Shown here: piece by piece, positions 1 to 7,731 of the stretch | How the letters are laid out: the number at the start of each line of letters is the position of its first letter | Position numbering within the stretch: the first letter of the stretch is position 1 | NCBI GenBank assembly: GCA_030044035.1 | Contig: JASHWN010000605.1 | Span: 1 to 10,753, forward strand | Direction: 5' to 3' | Source of the DNA: Xanthobacteraceae bacterium | GTDB lineage: Bacteria; Pseudomonadota; Alphaproteobacteria; Rhizobiales; Xanthobacteraceae | Length of the DNA: 10,753 nucleotides | Position numbers and translations under genes: made by a program | The notes under the pieces: generated by a model | Told to the model about the DNA's origin: nothing | The model's input: only the letters and a program-made list of their open reading frames with translations | Database searches by the model: none

Positions 1-2780
1 ACATCCGGCTCAACGATCCGATCCTGACCCAGGAAGCGCGCCTGCACGATTTCAAGCGCGACGCCATGCTGGCCTTCGTGCGCGCCAATAAGCTCAACCG
101 CACCATCACGTCGGGCGGCCGCGACGCCAAGCTCGGCGTCATCACCACCGGCAAGAGTTACCTCGATGTGCGCCAGGCGCTCGATGAGCTCGGCATCGAC
201 GAGGTCAAGTGCAACGCGCTCGGCATCCGCATCTACAAGGTCGGCTGCCCGTGGCCGCTGAGCCGGCGCGAATTGCAGGAGTTCGCCGTAGGCCTCGACC
301 TGATCATCGTGGTCGAGGAGAAGCGCTCGCTGATCGAGGTGCAGGTCCGCGAGGAGCTGTACGGCACCGCCAATCAGCCGCTGTGCATCGGCAAGAAGGA
401 CGAAGCGGGCAATTGGCTGTTCCCGGTCAAGGGCGCACTCGATCCCAACGACGTCGCCATCTGCATCGGCGATCGCCTGCTCAAGCTTAACCGCGGCAAC
501 GACGACATCGCGCAGCGGGTGGCGCGCATAAGGGAGTTTCAGCGCGTCGCCGCCGAGACCAAGGATGTGGCGCAGCGCACTCCGTATTTCTGCTCCGGCT
601 GCCCGCATAATACTTCGACCGTGGTGCCGGAGGGCATGCGCGCCTATGCGGGCATCGGCTGCCATTACATGGCGCAGTGGATGGACCGCTCGACGCTCGG
701 CTACACCCATATGGGCGGCGAGGGCGCCAACTGGATCGGCGAGGCGCCGTTCTCCAAGCGCGAGCACGTTTTTCAGAATCTCGGCGACGGCACCTACAAT
801 CATTCCGGCTATATGGCGATCCGCGCCGCGATCGCCTCGAATACCAACATCACCTACAAGATCCTGTTCAACGACGCGGTGGCGATGACCGGCGGCCAGG
901 CCAATGACGGCGGGCTGACGGTGCCGCAGGTCGCGCGCCAGGTCGCCGCCGAGGGCGCCAAGCGCGTCGTCGTCGTCACCGATCAGCCGGACAAATATCC
1001 GCGCAGTACGCAGTGGCCGGCGGGCCTCACCATCCATCACCGCGACGACCTTAACGCGGTGCAGAAGGAGCTTGCCGCAATTCCCGGCGTCACGGTGCTG
1101 ATCTACGACCAGACCTGCGCGGCGGAAAAGCGCCGCCGCCGCAAGCGCGGCACGTTGCCCGATCCCGACAAGCGCGTCATCATCAACGAACTGGTCTGCG
1201 AGGGCTGCGGCGATTGCGGCGTGCAGTCGAATTGCGTGTCGGTGCAGCCGCTCGAGACCGAATGGGGCCGCAAGCGCACCATCGATCAATCGAGCTGCAA
1301 CAAGGACTTCTCCTGCGTCAAAGGTTTTTGCCCGTCGTTCGTGACGGTGCACGGCGCCCAGCTGAAAAAGGGCGTCGGGGTTGCCGCCGATCACGACCTG
1401 CCGCCGCTGCCGGAGCCGAAGCTGCCGGCGATTGCGCAGACCTACAACATCATCGTCACCGGGGTCGGTGGCACCGGCATCGTCACCACCGGCGGCGTGT
1501 TGGGCATGGCCGCGCATCTGGAGGGCCGCGGCATTGGCGTGCTCGACATGGCCGGGCTGGCGCAGAAGGGCGGCGCGGTGTTCAGCCATATCCGCATCGC
1601 CGAAAATCCGCAGATGATCCACGCCATCCGGGTCGCCGCCGGCCGCGCCGATCTCGTGCTCGGCGGCGACATCGTGGTCGCCGGCACCCGCAAGGTGCTC
1701 GCCGCCGTCAAGCACGGCGAAACGGAAGTTGTCGTCAACACCGCGGAGTTCCTGCCCGGCGAATTTACCCGCAACGCCGATTTCTCGCTGCCGACCGAGC
1801 GGCTCAAACGCACCATCGTGGCCGATGCCGGGCGGGACAAGACGCACTTCATCGATGCGTCCGCCATCGCCGCCGCGTTGTTCGGCCAGTCGATCGGCGC
1901 CAACATGTTCTTGGTCGGCTACGCCTATCAGCTCGGCGCCATTCCGCTTTCGGCATCGTCCATCGAGCGCGCCATCGAGCTCAACGGCGAGGCGGTGGCG
2001 ATGAACAAGGCGGCGTTCCATTGGGGCCGTCACGCCGCCGCCAATCCGGATGCGGCCGCGAATTTGGCAAAGCCGGCGCCGGCGATGTCGAGCGACGCGC
2101 GGCATCTTTCTGAATCGTTCGACGAGATGGTGGAGCGGCGCGCCGCCTACCTCACCGCCTATCAGAACGCCGCCTATGCGGCGCGCTATCGGCAATGGGT
2201 CGACAAGGCGAAAGCCGCCGAGGCGGCGCGCGCGCCCGGCAAATGCGGGCTTGCCGAAGCGGTGGCGCGCTATTTGTTCAAGCTCATGGCCTACAAGGAC
2301 GAGTACGAGGTGGCGCGGCTCTACAGCGACGGCGCGTTCAAGAAACAGGTCGAGGCCGAGTTCGGCGGCGACCATCTGCGCTTCGAATTCCATCTGGCGC
2401 CGCCGTTGTTCGCGCGGCGCGACAAGACGACCGGGCTGCCGCGCAAGATCAGCTTCGGTCCCTGGATGCTGGGGGTGTTTGGCCTGCTCGCGAAGTTCAA
2501 AGGGTTGCGCGGCACGCCATTCGATCCGTTCGGGCGCACGCTGGAACGCCGCACCGAGCGCAAGCTGATCGCCGATTACGAGGCGATGCTCGGTGAGGTG
2601 CTCGCGGCGCTCACCCCCGAGAACCATCACATCGCGGTCGGGCTTGCGGCGATCCCGGAAAAAATCCGCGGTTTTGGCCACGTCAAGCAGCGGCATCTCG
2701 CCGCCGCCAAGGCCGACGAGGCGGCTTTGTTCGAGCAATTCCGCGCCGGCGCGCCGGTGCTGCTCAAGGCCGCGGAATAG
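1..2780 (+). CDS. Indolepyruvate ferredoxin oxidoreductase, fused alpha/beta type (5' partial)
   Basis: This enzyme oxidatively decarboxylates indolepyruvate and other aryl-pyruvates to the acyl-CoA, passing electrons to ferredoxin, using thiamine diphosphate and Fe-S clusters in the cytoplasm. The frame is already open at base 3 and runs 925 codons to TAG at 2778-2780, so the first ATG at 66 is internal and the true start is upstream. The single-chain family is usually about 1150-1180 residues, so roughly 230-250 N-terminal residues are missing. Visible in order are CSGCPHN (from 591), the TPP-binding stretch with GGEGANWIGEA and GDGTYNHSG (711 to about 810), and a cysteine cluster starting CEGCGDCGVQSNC and ending GFCPSF (1197-1340), which probably ligates Fe-S. 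Then come a gamma-type domain opening GVGGTGIVTTGG (1461) and a C-terminal domain with LFKLMAYKDEYEVARL (about 2274) typical of the fused form. No frameshift is seen. No strong terminator follows it. Confidence 0.96.
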   Translation, partial: IRLNDPILTQEARLHDFKRDAMLAFVRANKLNRTITSGGRDAKLGVITTGKSYLDVRQALDELGIDEVKCNALGIRIYKVGCPWPLSRRELQEFAVGLDLIIVVEEKRSLIEVQVREELYGTANQPLCIGKKDEAGNWLFPVKGALDPNDVAICIGDRLLKLNRGNDDIAQRVARIREFQRVAAETKDVAQRTPYFCSGCPHNTSTVVPEGMRAYAGIGCHYMAQWMDRSTLGYTHMGGEGANWIGEAPFSKREHVFQNLGDGTYNHSGYMAIRAAIASNTNITYKILFNDAVAMTGGQANDGGLTVPQVARQVAAEGAKRVVVVTDQPDKYPRSTQWPAGLTIHHRDDLNAVQKELAAIPGVTVLIYDQTCAAEKRRRRKRGTLPDPDKRVIINELVCEGCGDCGVQSNCVSVQPLETEWGRKRTIDQSSCNKDFSCVKGFCPSFVTVHGAQLKKGVGVAADHDLPPLPEPKLPAIAQTYNIIVTGVGGTGIVTTGGVLGMAAHLEGRGIGVLDMAGLAQKGGAVFSHIRIAENPQMIHAIRVAAGRADLVLGGDIVVAGTRKVLAAVKHGETEVVVNTAEFLPGEFTRNADFSLPTERLKRTIVADAGRDKTHFIDASAIAAALFGQSIGANMFLVGYAYQLGAIPLSASSIERAIELNGEAVAMNKAAFHWGRHAAANPDAAANLAKPAPAMSSDARHLSESFDEMVERRAAYLTAYQNAAYAARYRQWVDKAKAAEAARAPGKCGLAEAVARYLFKLMAYKDEYEVARLYSDGAFKKQVEAEFGGDHLRFEFHLAPPLFARRDKTTGLPRKISFGPWMLGVFGLLAKFKGLRGTPFDPFGRTLERRTERKLIADYEAMLGEVLAALTPENHHIAVGLAAIPEKIRGFGHVKQRHLAAAKADEAALFEQFRAGAPVLLKAAE

Positions 2781-2933
2781 GCGTTTTTAGCGCCGATTGT
2801 CGAACGCATGGCCTTCGTTGCGCCGGGCGTCGGCGGATACTCTCGCGGCCGTCGGCGGCGATTCGGTGCGGCGGGCTCAAGTGAGTGGAAACGCGGCAAG
2901 TGAAAGGTTCGTTCGTCATTATGCGAGTCCGCC

Positions 2934-4169
2934 ATGGCGACTAAGTTGGATGAAGCGCCCCCAGTCCACGGGACCGAGGCCGAGCCCGCGGACGAGTCGC
3001 AGGCGCTGGCGGCGCTTAACGCGGCGCTGGCCGCCGCCAAAAACGCTGCCGCTGCTCCGGCCGCTACGGATGCGCCGGCTTCGGCAAAGGACGACAAGCC
3101 GCAGGCAAGCGCCGCGCCGGCAGATTCCAGCGCCCAAACCGCGCACGATGCGGCGATGCCGGCGGAAGCGGCGCCGGTCGAGCACGGCATCGGCGTGCTT
3201 CTGGTCAATCTCGGCACGCCGGAGGCGGCCGAGCGCAAGGCGGTGCGCCGCTACTTGAAGGAATTCCTTACCGACCGGCGTGTCATCGAGAAAAACTCGC
3301 TGCTCTGGAAGCTCGCGCTGCACGGCATCATCCTGCCGCTGCGCTCGCGGCGCCGCGCCCGCGACTACCAGAAAATCTGGAACAGCGAGAAGAACGAATC
3401 GCCGCTCAAGACCATCACCCGCTCGCAGGCCGAAAAGCTCGCCGGCACGCTGCAGCCGCTCGGCAAGCACGTCATCGTCGATTGGGCGATGCGCTATGCC
3501 GGCCCGTCAATCGGCTCGCGGCTCGAGGCGTTGATCAAGCGCGGCTGCGACCGCATCCTGGTGATGCCGCTTTATCCGCAATATGCGGCGGCGACCACCG
3601 CGACGGTCGGCGACGAGGTCTGCCGGTTCATGCTGCGCCAGCGCCGCCAGCCGGCGATCCGCATCCTTCCGGCTTACTACGAAGATCCTTATTACATCGA
3701 GGTGCTGACGTCGTCGTTGCGGGCCGAGCTCAAAGCGCTGCCGTTCGAGCCCGACGTGATCATGGCGTCGTATCACGGCATGCCCAAGGAGTACGCCGCC
3801 AAGGGCGATCCGTATGCGGCGCAATGCGAACGCACCACGCAGCTCCTCCGCGAGCAGCTCGGCTTCGACGACAAGAAGCTGATCATGACCTACCAGTCGC
3901 GTTTCGGCCGCGGCAAATGGCTCGAGCCCTACACCATCAAGACCGTGAAGGCGCTGGCCAAGAAGGGCGTGAAGAATCTCGTCGTGGTGATGCCGGGATT
4001 TGCCGCCGACTGTCTGGAGACGCTCGAGGAAATCGCCGTCGACAACGCCCGCGTGTTCCAGCGCTACGGCGGGGAGAATTTCGCCGCCATTCCCTGCCTC
4101 AACGACAGCGAGGCCGGCATGCTGCTCTTTTGGCAACTCGCCATGCGCGAGCTGAAGGGCTGGGTGTAA
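2934..4169 (+). CDS. hemH: Ferrochelatase (protohaem ferro-lyase) with N-terminal Ala-rich extension
   Basis: It inserts Fe2+ into protoporphyrin IX, the last step of protohaem synthesis, at the cytoplasm/inner-membrane face. The 411-residue product has the ferrochelatase core from about residue 84: GVLLVNLGTPEA (87-98), RRYLKEFLTDRRV (105-117), PLYPQYAAATTATVG (212-226), the active-site histidine in SYHGMP (His281), QSRFGRGKWLEP (321-332) and the catalytic acidic residue in FAADCLETLEE (Glu362). The core of about 330 residues is normal in length. Residues 1-83 are an Ala/Pro/Asp-rich, low-complexity extension with no signal peptide or membrane segment, unusual for bacterial HemH. ATG 2934 has no clear Shine-Dalgarno, and the in-frame ATG at 3156 (Met75) would give a standard 337-residue enzyme, also without an obvious ribosome site. 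The start is therefore uncertain while the identity is secure. It lies 153 bases after the oxidoreductase gene, in the same direction. That gap holds no gene or clear signal. Confidence 0.96.
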   Translation: MATKLDEAPPVHGTEAEPADESQALAALNAALAAAKNAAAAPAATDAPASAKDDKPQASAAPADSSAQTAHDAAMPAEAAPVEHGIGVLLVNLGTPEAAERKAVRRYLKEFLTDRRVIEKNSLLWKLALHGIILPLRSRRRARDYQKIWNSEKNESPLKTITRSQAEKLAGTLQPLGKHVIVDWAMRYAGPSIGSRLEALIKRGCDRILVMPLYPQYAAATTATVGDEVCRFMLRQRRQPAIRILPAYYEDPYYIEVLTSSLRAELKALPFEPDVIMASYHGMPKEYAAKGDPYAAQCERTTQLLREQLGFDDKKLIMTYQSRFGRGKWLEPYTIKTVKALAKKGVKNLVVVMPGFAADCLETLEEIAVDNARVFQRYGGENFAAIPCLNDSEAGMLLFWQLAMRELKGWV

Positions 4170-4178
4170 AAACCCAGC
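4159..4178 (+). terminator. Hairpin spanning the hemH stop codon
   Basis: The sequence gctgggt / acccagc forms a perfect 7-bp stem (4159-4165 with 4172-4178). Its 6-base loop contains the hemH TAA stop (4167-4169). No T-run follows, so it is not a canonical intrinsic terminator. It could instead protect the transcript 3' end or help slow polymerase together with the larger dyads just downstream. Confidence 0.4.
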
Positions 4179-4190
4179 ACCACGGCCGTT

Positions 4191-4245
4191 TCCCGGATGC
4201 GGTGCAGCGCGCAGCGAAGCGAAGCGGTGCACCGCTGATCCGGGA
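4191..4245. repeat. Imperfect intergenic palindrome, left unit
   Basis: TCCCGGAT plus GCGGTGCA (4191-4206) pairs with TGCACCGC plus ATCCGGGA (4228-4245), with a 2-base TG bulge and an overlap at the shared G/C. The loop (about 4207-4227) is rich in GCGAAGC repeats. It is non-coding. Dispersed G+C-rich palindromes of this general style are common in Bradyrhizobium-type genomes, which I state from memory and have not checked. Confidence 0.6.
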
Positions 4246-4278
4246 TCGTTTCAAACGCGGAGTTCGTAACGATCCCGG
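4240..4278. repeat. 11-bp inverted repeat linking the two palindromes
   Basis: CCGGGATCGTT (4240-4250) is the exact reverse complement of AACGATCCCGG (4268-4278), separated by 17 bases. It overlaps the right arm of the left palindrome and the left arm of the right palindrome, so it cannot pair at the same time as them. A further direct copy of ACGATCCCGG occurs at 4387-4396. Confidence 0.65.
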
Positions 4279-4356
4279 GTCTGCAGCGCACCACGCCGCT
4301 TCGCCAAAGCGCGTCAAAGACGCGCGTAAACGCGCTTTTGCTGCGCTGCGCCCGGG
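4274..4356. repeat. Nested intergenic palindrome, right unit
   Basis: The outer stem is CCCGGG + GCAGCGCA (4274-4290) against TGCGCTGC + CCCGGG (about 4340-4356), with small mismatches between the two blocks. An inner perfect 9-bp stem, AAAGCGCGT (4306-4314) with ACGCGCTTT (4330-4338), lies within it. Inside or overlapping that, GCGTC-AAA-GACGC (about 4311-4323) is another small hairpin. No open frame with coding character covers it. Confidence 0.6.
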
Positions 4357-4419
4357 AAACGTGGCTGGCGAGCTAACATCGTAGCGACGATCCCGGCCCC
4401 GTCGCCTCCGGCAACGCCG

Positions 4420-4453
4420 CGTTAACCATATCCGTTTTAACTCCGTTAACCAT
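4420..4453. promoter_or_regulatory. Two direct CGTTAACCAT boxes, CtrA-like half-sites
   Basis: CGTTAACCAT occurs at 4420-4429 and again at 4444-4453, exactly 24 bases apart, with GTTTTAAC between them. TTAACCAT resembles the half-site of the alphaproteobacterial cell-cycle regulator CtrA (consensus TTAA-N7-TTAA), but the TTAA spacings here are not 7. The boxes lie about 130 bases before the preferred start of the outer-membrane protein gene, where a promoter or regulator site would be expected. The assignment to CtrA is inference. Confidence 0.3.
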
Positions 4454-4573
4454 CGCGCCGCCGCGAGGCGGGGCGTGCTGGCTCGCGTCGGCGCTCGCCC
4501 GGCGCGTCGTTGCTGTGCTGTGCCGATTGCCGAGGTGGCGCGGATTTCAAAGGCCGCTGTGCCTGGCGGGACG

Positions 4574-4580
4574 AGGAGGT
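4574..4580 (+). promoter_or_regulatory. Strong Shine-Dalgarno fixing the GTG 4586 start
   Basis: AGGAGGT at 4574-4580 is followed by a 5-base spacer and GTG at 4586. It is the best ribosome site in the area. It selects this GTG over the in-frame GTG at 4475, which would add 37 arginine/alanine-rich residues ahead of the signal peptide. Confidence 0.75.
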
Positions 4581-4585
4581 CGCAG

Positions 4586-6448
4586 GTGCCGCGCCGTCGC
4601 CGACTGCTGAGCGGTACCGGCCTCGCGATTTTGGCCTTTGCGGCGCTTGCCCCCGGCGCGCCCGCGGCTTTTGCCGAGACGCCGCTTCTGGATTCCAGCA
4701 CTGATTTGTTAGCGCCGCCGCTGCAGAGCGACCAGAATAATGCGCCGCGTTTTCGCCGGCCCAACGAAAAGGCGTCGCCGCTCGAGCCGCCGCCGGGCAT
4801 GTTCACTGCGCCCTCGCGCATTGGCGCCACCCCGATCTATGGCAGTCCGCCGGCATTCGGCGCCGGCAATACCGGCTTCGACTCGACCAATGCCGGACGG
4901 CGCAAGCGGCTGACACGGCCGCCTTCCGGTGCCGCTCCGGCACAAGCGCAGCCCGAGAGCAGCTTTGTTCCGGTGCCTGCGCTTTCCGGCGCGCCCGCAG
5001 CCGCCCAACCTCCGCCGCCGCTTGCAGCGGCACCGGATGGAGCGGCGCCGCCCGCCGCGGCCGTCGAGCCGCTTAAAGCTGCCAACCGCCGCGGCGCCGT
5101 CATCCCGCCGCCGGCCGACCCGCTGCCGGTGAGCAATCCGCCGGCCGAGGTTTATCCGGAAGCCGCGGCCAAACGCCCCGGCTCAACGCTGCCGATTCCG
5201 CCGCCGCCTCTATTCGAGCCATCGTCGAGCACCCCGCTGCCGGGCGCGCCGCCGCTCAATACATTGCCGCTCGCGCCGCTGCGGCCGTTGCCGATCGCGG
5301 CCGGCGATCCTTACGCCGCGCTCGGCCTGCGCGCCGGCTCTTTCCTGCTCTATCCCGCAATCGAACTGTCGACCGGCTACGACACCAATCCGGGCCACGT
5401 GCCGGGCGGCGCGGCGTCGCCGTTGTTCGTCATCGCGCCCGAGCTTCAGGTCCGCTCCGACTGGGACCGTCACTCGCTCACCGCCAATATCGTCGGCACC
5501 TACACCGATTACAGCAACGACGCGCTGAGCCCGTCGCTGAACCGGCCGTATTTCAACAGCACGATCGACGGCCGCATCGACGTGCTGCGCGACACCCAAG
5601 TGCTGCTCGAGAACCGTGTCCTCGTTTCCACCGACAATCCGGGCAGCCCCAACCTGGTCGCCGGCCTTGCCAGGCTGCCGATCTTCACCACCGTCGGCGG
5701 CACGGTCGGCCTGGCGCAGGAGTTCAACCGGTTTCAGATCGTCGTGAAGGGCACATTCGACCGCTCGGTCTACGACAATTCGCTCTTGACCAACGGCGAA
5801 AGCGTCAGCAACGGCGACCGCGATTTCAACCAATATGGCGGATCCGCGCGCTTCGGCTACGAGCTCAATCCCGGGTTCAAGCCGTTCCTGGAAATCGACG
5901 CGGACGGACGCATTCACGACGAAGAGTTCGATCGCAACGGCTTGCAGCGCGATTCGACCGGGCTCGCCGGCAAGGCCGGCGCCGACATCGACCTGTTCGG
6001 CTCGCTGACCGGCGAAATGGCGTTCGGCTACATGGAGCGGACCTACAAGGATGCGACCTTGCCGAATATCGCCGGCGTCATCGCCGATGGCTCGCTGATC
6101 TGGCAGGCGACGCCATTGACGACCGCCAAGCTCACTGCCGCCTCGACCGTGAACGAATCGATCGTGGCCGGCACGTCGGGCAGTTTCAGCCGCGACGTCA
6201 ATTTGCAGGTCGATCATGCGTTCTTGTGGCGGCTGATCGGAACGGTTCAGGCCGGCTACGGCCGCGATCAGTATGTCGGGCTCGGCCGGACCGACGATCG
6301 CTACTTCGTTTCGACCGGTTTGACCTACAAGCTCAGCCGCGACGTGCAGCTCAAGGGCACGGTGCGGCAAGACTGGCTGACCTCGAACGTCAGCGGCGTC
6401 GCCTATGCGGCCACGTCGTTTCTCGCCGGCGTGCGGTTGCAGCGCTGA
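4586..6448 (+). CDS. Outer-membrane beta-barrel protein, BBP2_2-like, with Pro-rich linker
   Basis: A 620-residue exported protein, probably a barrel of the putative porin family Pfam calls BBP2_2; its substrate is unknown. The GTG start gives a textbook signal peptide: RRRR, a hydrophobic run around LAILAFAALAPG, and cleavage after AFA (residue 30/31). Residues about 31-107 are low complexity with a basic GRRKRLTRPP patch, and about 108-240 are Pro/Ala-rich with runs of 3-5 prolines. From about residue 248 to the end come alternating amphipathic strands: YPAIELSTGYDTNPG opens the barrel, and later strands include FLEIDADGRIHDEEF, TGEMAFGYMERTYKD and VQAGYGRDQYVGLGR. It ends GVRLQR, without the usual terminal aromatic. 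The next gene on this strand begins 249 bases downstream. A capsule or exopolysaccharide role is possible given galU nearby, but that is weak inference. No cysteines are evident in the mature part. Confidence 0.85.
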   Translation: MPRRRRLLSGTGLAILAFAALAPGAPAAFAETPLLDSSTDLLAPPLQSDQNNAPRFRRPNEKASPLEPPPGMFTAPSRIGATPIYGSPPAFGAGNTGFDSTNAGRRKRLTRPPSGAAPAQAQPESSFVPVPALSGAPAAAQPPPPLAAAPDGAAPPAAAVEPLKAANRRGAVIPPPADPLPVSNPPAEVYPEAAAKRPGSTLPIPPPPLFEPSSSTPLPGAPPLNTLPLAPLRPLPIAAGDPYAALGLRAGSFLLYPAIELSTGYDTNPGHVPGGAASPLFVIAPELQVRSDWDRHSLTANIVGTYTDYSNDALSPSLNRPYFNSTIDGRIDVLRDTQVLLENRVLVSTDNPGSPNLVAGLARLPIFTTVGGTVGLAQEFNRFQIVVKGTFDRSVYDNSLLTNGESVSNGDRDFNQYGGSARFGYELNPGFKPFLEIDADGRIHDEEFDRNGLQRDSTGLAGKAGADIDLFGSLTGEMAFGYMERTYKDATLPNIAGVIADGSLIWQATPLTTAKLTAASTVNESIVAGTSGSFSRDVNLQVDHAFLWRLIGTVQAGYGRDQYVGLGRTDDRYFVSTGLTYKLSRDVQLKGTVRQDWLTSNVSGVAYAATSFLAGVRLQR

Positions 6449-6687
6449 GCCGCGCGAGAGAAACGACATAGAAGCGGATATCGTAGGAAGTCCGTCAAGT
6501 GCCGAACAGCGATATTCTCTTTCGCGTGAATACCGCGTTCGTGTAGTATCAGTTGCAGGGCTGCAAGCGGGATGTGCTGGCCTTCCGCGACTTCACGGCG
6601 GCGACACTGCCATCGGCGGGCGAGCCATCCGAACTACGTCGTATCGTTGTTTGCGCCTTCTCTCTGCTGGGAAGGCGCTCAAGGTCG

Positions 6688-6692
6688 TGAGG
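6688..6692 (+). promoter_or_regulatory. Shine-Dalgarno supporting ATG 6698
   Basis: TGAGG at 6688-6692 lies 5 bases before the ATG at 6698. It supports this start over an upstream in-frame start at 6572, which would put 42 extra residues in front of the signal peptide. A second ATG follows immediately at 6701. Confidence 0.55.
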
Positions 6693-6697
6693 CCGTT

Positions 6698-7681
6698 ATG
6701 ATGGAGTTTGCCCGCCGCAATTTTCTGTATTTGACAGCGGTTGCCGCCGCGCTTCCAGCGATACCTGGCGCCGCAGTCGCCCAGAGTTATCCGATCCGGC
6801 CGGTGCATGTGATCGTGCCATTCCCGCCCGGCGGCAGCACCGATGTTGTGGCGCGTCTAATCGGCCAATGGCTTTCAGAGCGACTCGGTCAGCCGTTCAT
6901 CGTCGAGAACCGGCCGGGCGCCGGCACCAATATCGCCACTGAATTTGTCGTCCGCGCGTCCCCGGACGGCTATACGCTTTTAGTAAGCACAACGCCGAGC
7001 GCGATTAATGCAACGCTCTACCACGACCTGAAATTTAACTTCATCCGTGACGTCGCACCTGTCGCGGCGGTAATGCGGGCGCCATACGCGATGGCGGTTC
7101 ATCCGTCGATCACGGCCAAGACTGTTCCCGAGTTCATTGCCTACGCCAAGGCCAATCCGGGAAGGATCAGCATGGCGTCGTCCGGTATCGGCAGCGGCCC
7201 TCATCTGACGGGCGAGTTGTTCAAGATGATGGCGGGCGTCGACATGGTCCACGTGCCGTATCGTGGCGGAGCACCCGCGATGATCGACCTCTTGGCAGGA
7301 CAAGTACAAGTCTATTTCCCCAGCACACCCGAGGTCGTCGAGCACTTGAAAGCGGGCAGGCTGCGGGCCTTGGCGGTGACGACTACTGTGCGCTCGGACG
7401 CGCTGCCCGGCGTTCCAGCCTTGAGCGAATTTCTGCCCGGTTTCGAGTCCAGCTACTGGGTCGGGGTTTGCTCTCCAAAAAATACGCCGATTCAACTCAT
7501 CGACCGGCTCAACGTACAAATCAACACCGCCCTTGCCGAGCCCGGCATAAAGGCGCGACTTGTGGATTTGGGCGGAACGGCGCTGGGAGGATCGTCCTCG
7601 GATTTTGGCAGGCTGATCGAAAGCGAAACCGAAAAATGGGCGAAGGTGATCAAGTTCGCAAAACTAAGTGTGAGCAATTGA
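6698..7681 (+). CDS. Bug/TctC-family periplasmic solute-binding protein
   Basis: The product is the extracytoplasmic receptor type used by tripartite tricarboxylate (TTT) transporters, which bind small carboxylates or related metabolites. The 327 residues match the usual length of about 320-330. It begins with RRNFL (residues 6-10), close to a twin-arginine core, then a hydrophobic segment and an AVA-Q cleavage site after residue 28. The family signature follows: YPIRPVHVIVPFPPGGSTD (31-49), IVENRPGAGTNIATE (68-82) and SPDGYTLLV (88-96). Later come PYRGGAPAMIDLLAGQVQV and a C-terminal DFGRLIESETEKW. No membrane subunits (TctA/TctB) lie beside it, which is common for Bug proteins of soil and plant-associated bacteria; the ligand cannot be read from sequence. 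Its codons are less G+C-biased than the flanking genes, for example tta, gta and aca near 6979. It converges on the minus-strand gene that follows. Confidence 0.93.
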   Translation: MMEFARRNFLYLTAVAAALPAIPGAAVAQSYPIRPVHVIVPFPPGGSTDVVARLIGQWLSERLGQPFIVENRPGAGTNIATEFVVRASPDGYTLLVSTTPSAINATLYHDLKFNFIRDVAPVAAVMRAPYAMAVHPSITAKTVPEFIAYAKANPGRISMASSGIGSGPHLTGELFKMMAGVDMVHVPYRGGAPAMIDLLAGQVQVYFPSTPEVVEHLKAGRLRALAVTTTVRSDALPGVPALSEFLPGFESSYWVGVCSPKNTPIQLIDRLNVQINTALAEPGIKARLVDLGGTALGGSSSDFGRLIESETEKWAKVIKFAKLSVSN

Positions 7682-7731
7682 CTCAGGCATGATGGGCCTC
7701 GTTGTTTTGATGGCCCCAAGCGGTCGCAGGG

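Noticed and set aside
2776-2793. Possible terminator after the oxidoreductase gene (ggcg-tttttag-cgcc)
   Set aside because: Only four base pairs, and the T-run is in the loop rather than after the stem.
2797-3258. A 153-codon frame spanning the gap before hemH
   Set aside because: Overlaps hemH in another frame and is dominated by Arg/Pro/Ser, as expected for out-of-frame reading of Ala-rich codons.
4206-4378. Possible CRISPR or tandem array in the repeat-rich intergenic stretch
   Set aside because: The repeats are inverted and of unequal length with no regular spacers; they are palindromes, not an array.
4475-4585. Upstream in-frame GTG start for the outer-membrane protein
   Set aside because: It would add 37 Arg/Ala/Cys-containing residues before a normal signal peptide, and the strong AGGAGGT site points to GTG 4586.
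5210-6469. A 419-codon open frame antisense to the outer-membrane gene
   Set aside because: It is a mirror frame typical of high-G+C DNA: Arg/Ala/Val-rich, no recognisable domain, and fully covered by a well-supported exported barrel gene.
7694-7716. Possible terminator in the convergent gap (gggcc / ggccc)
   Set aside because: Five base pairs with a 13-base loop and no T-run; too weak to call.
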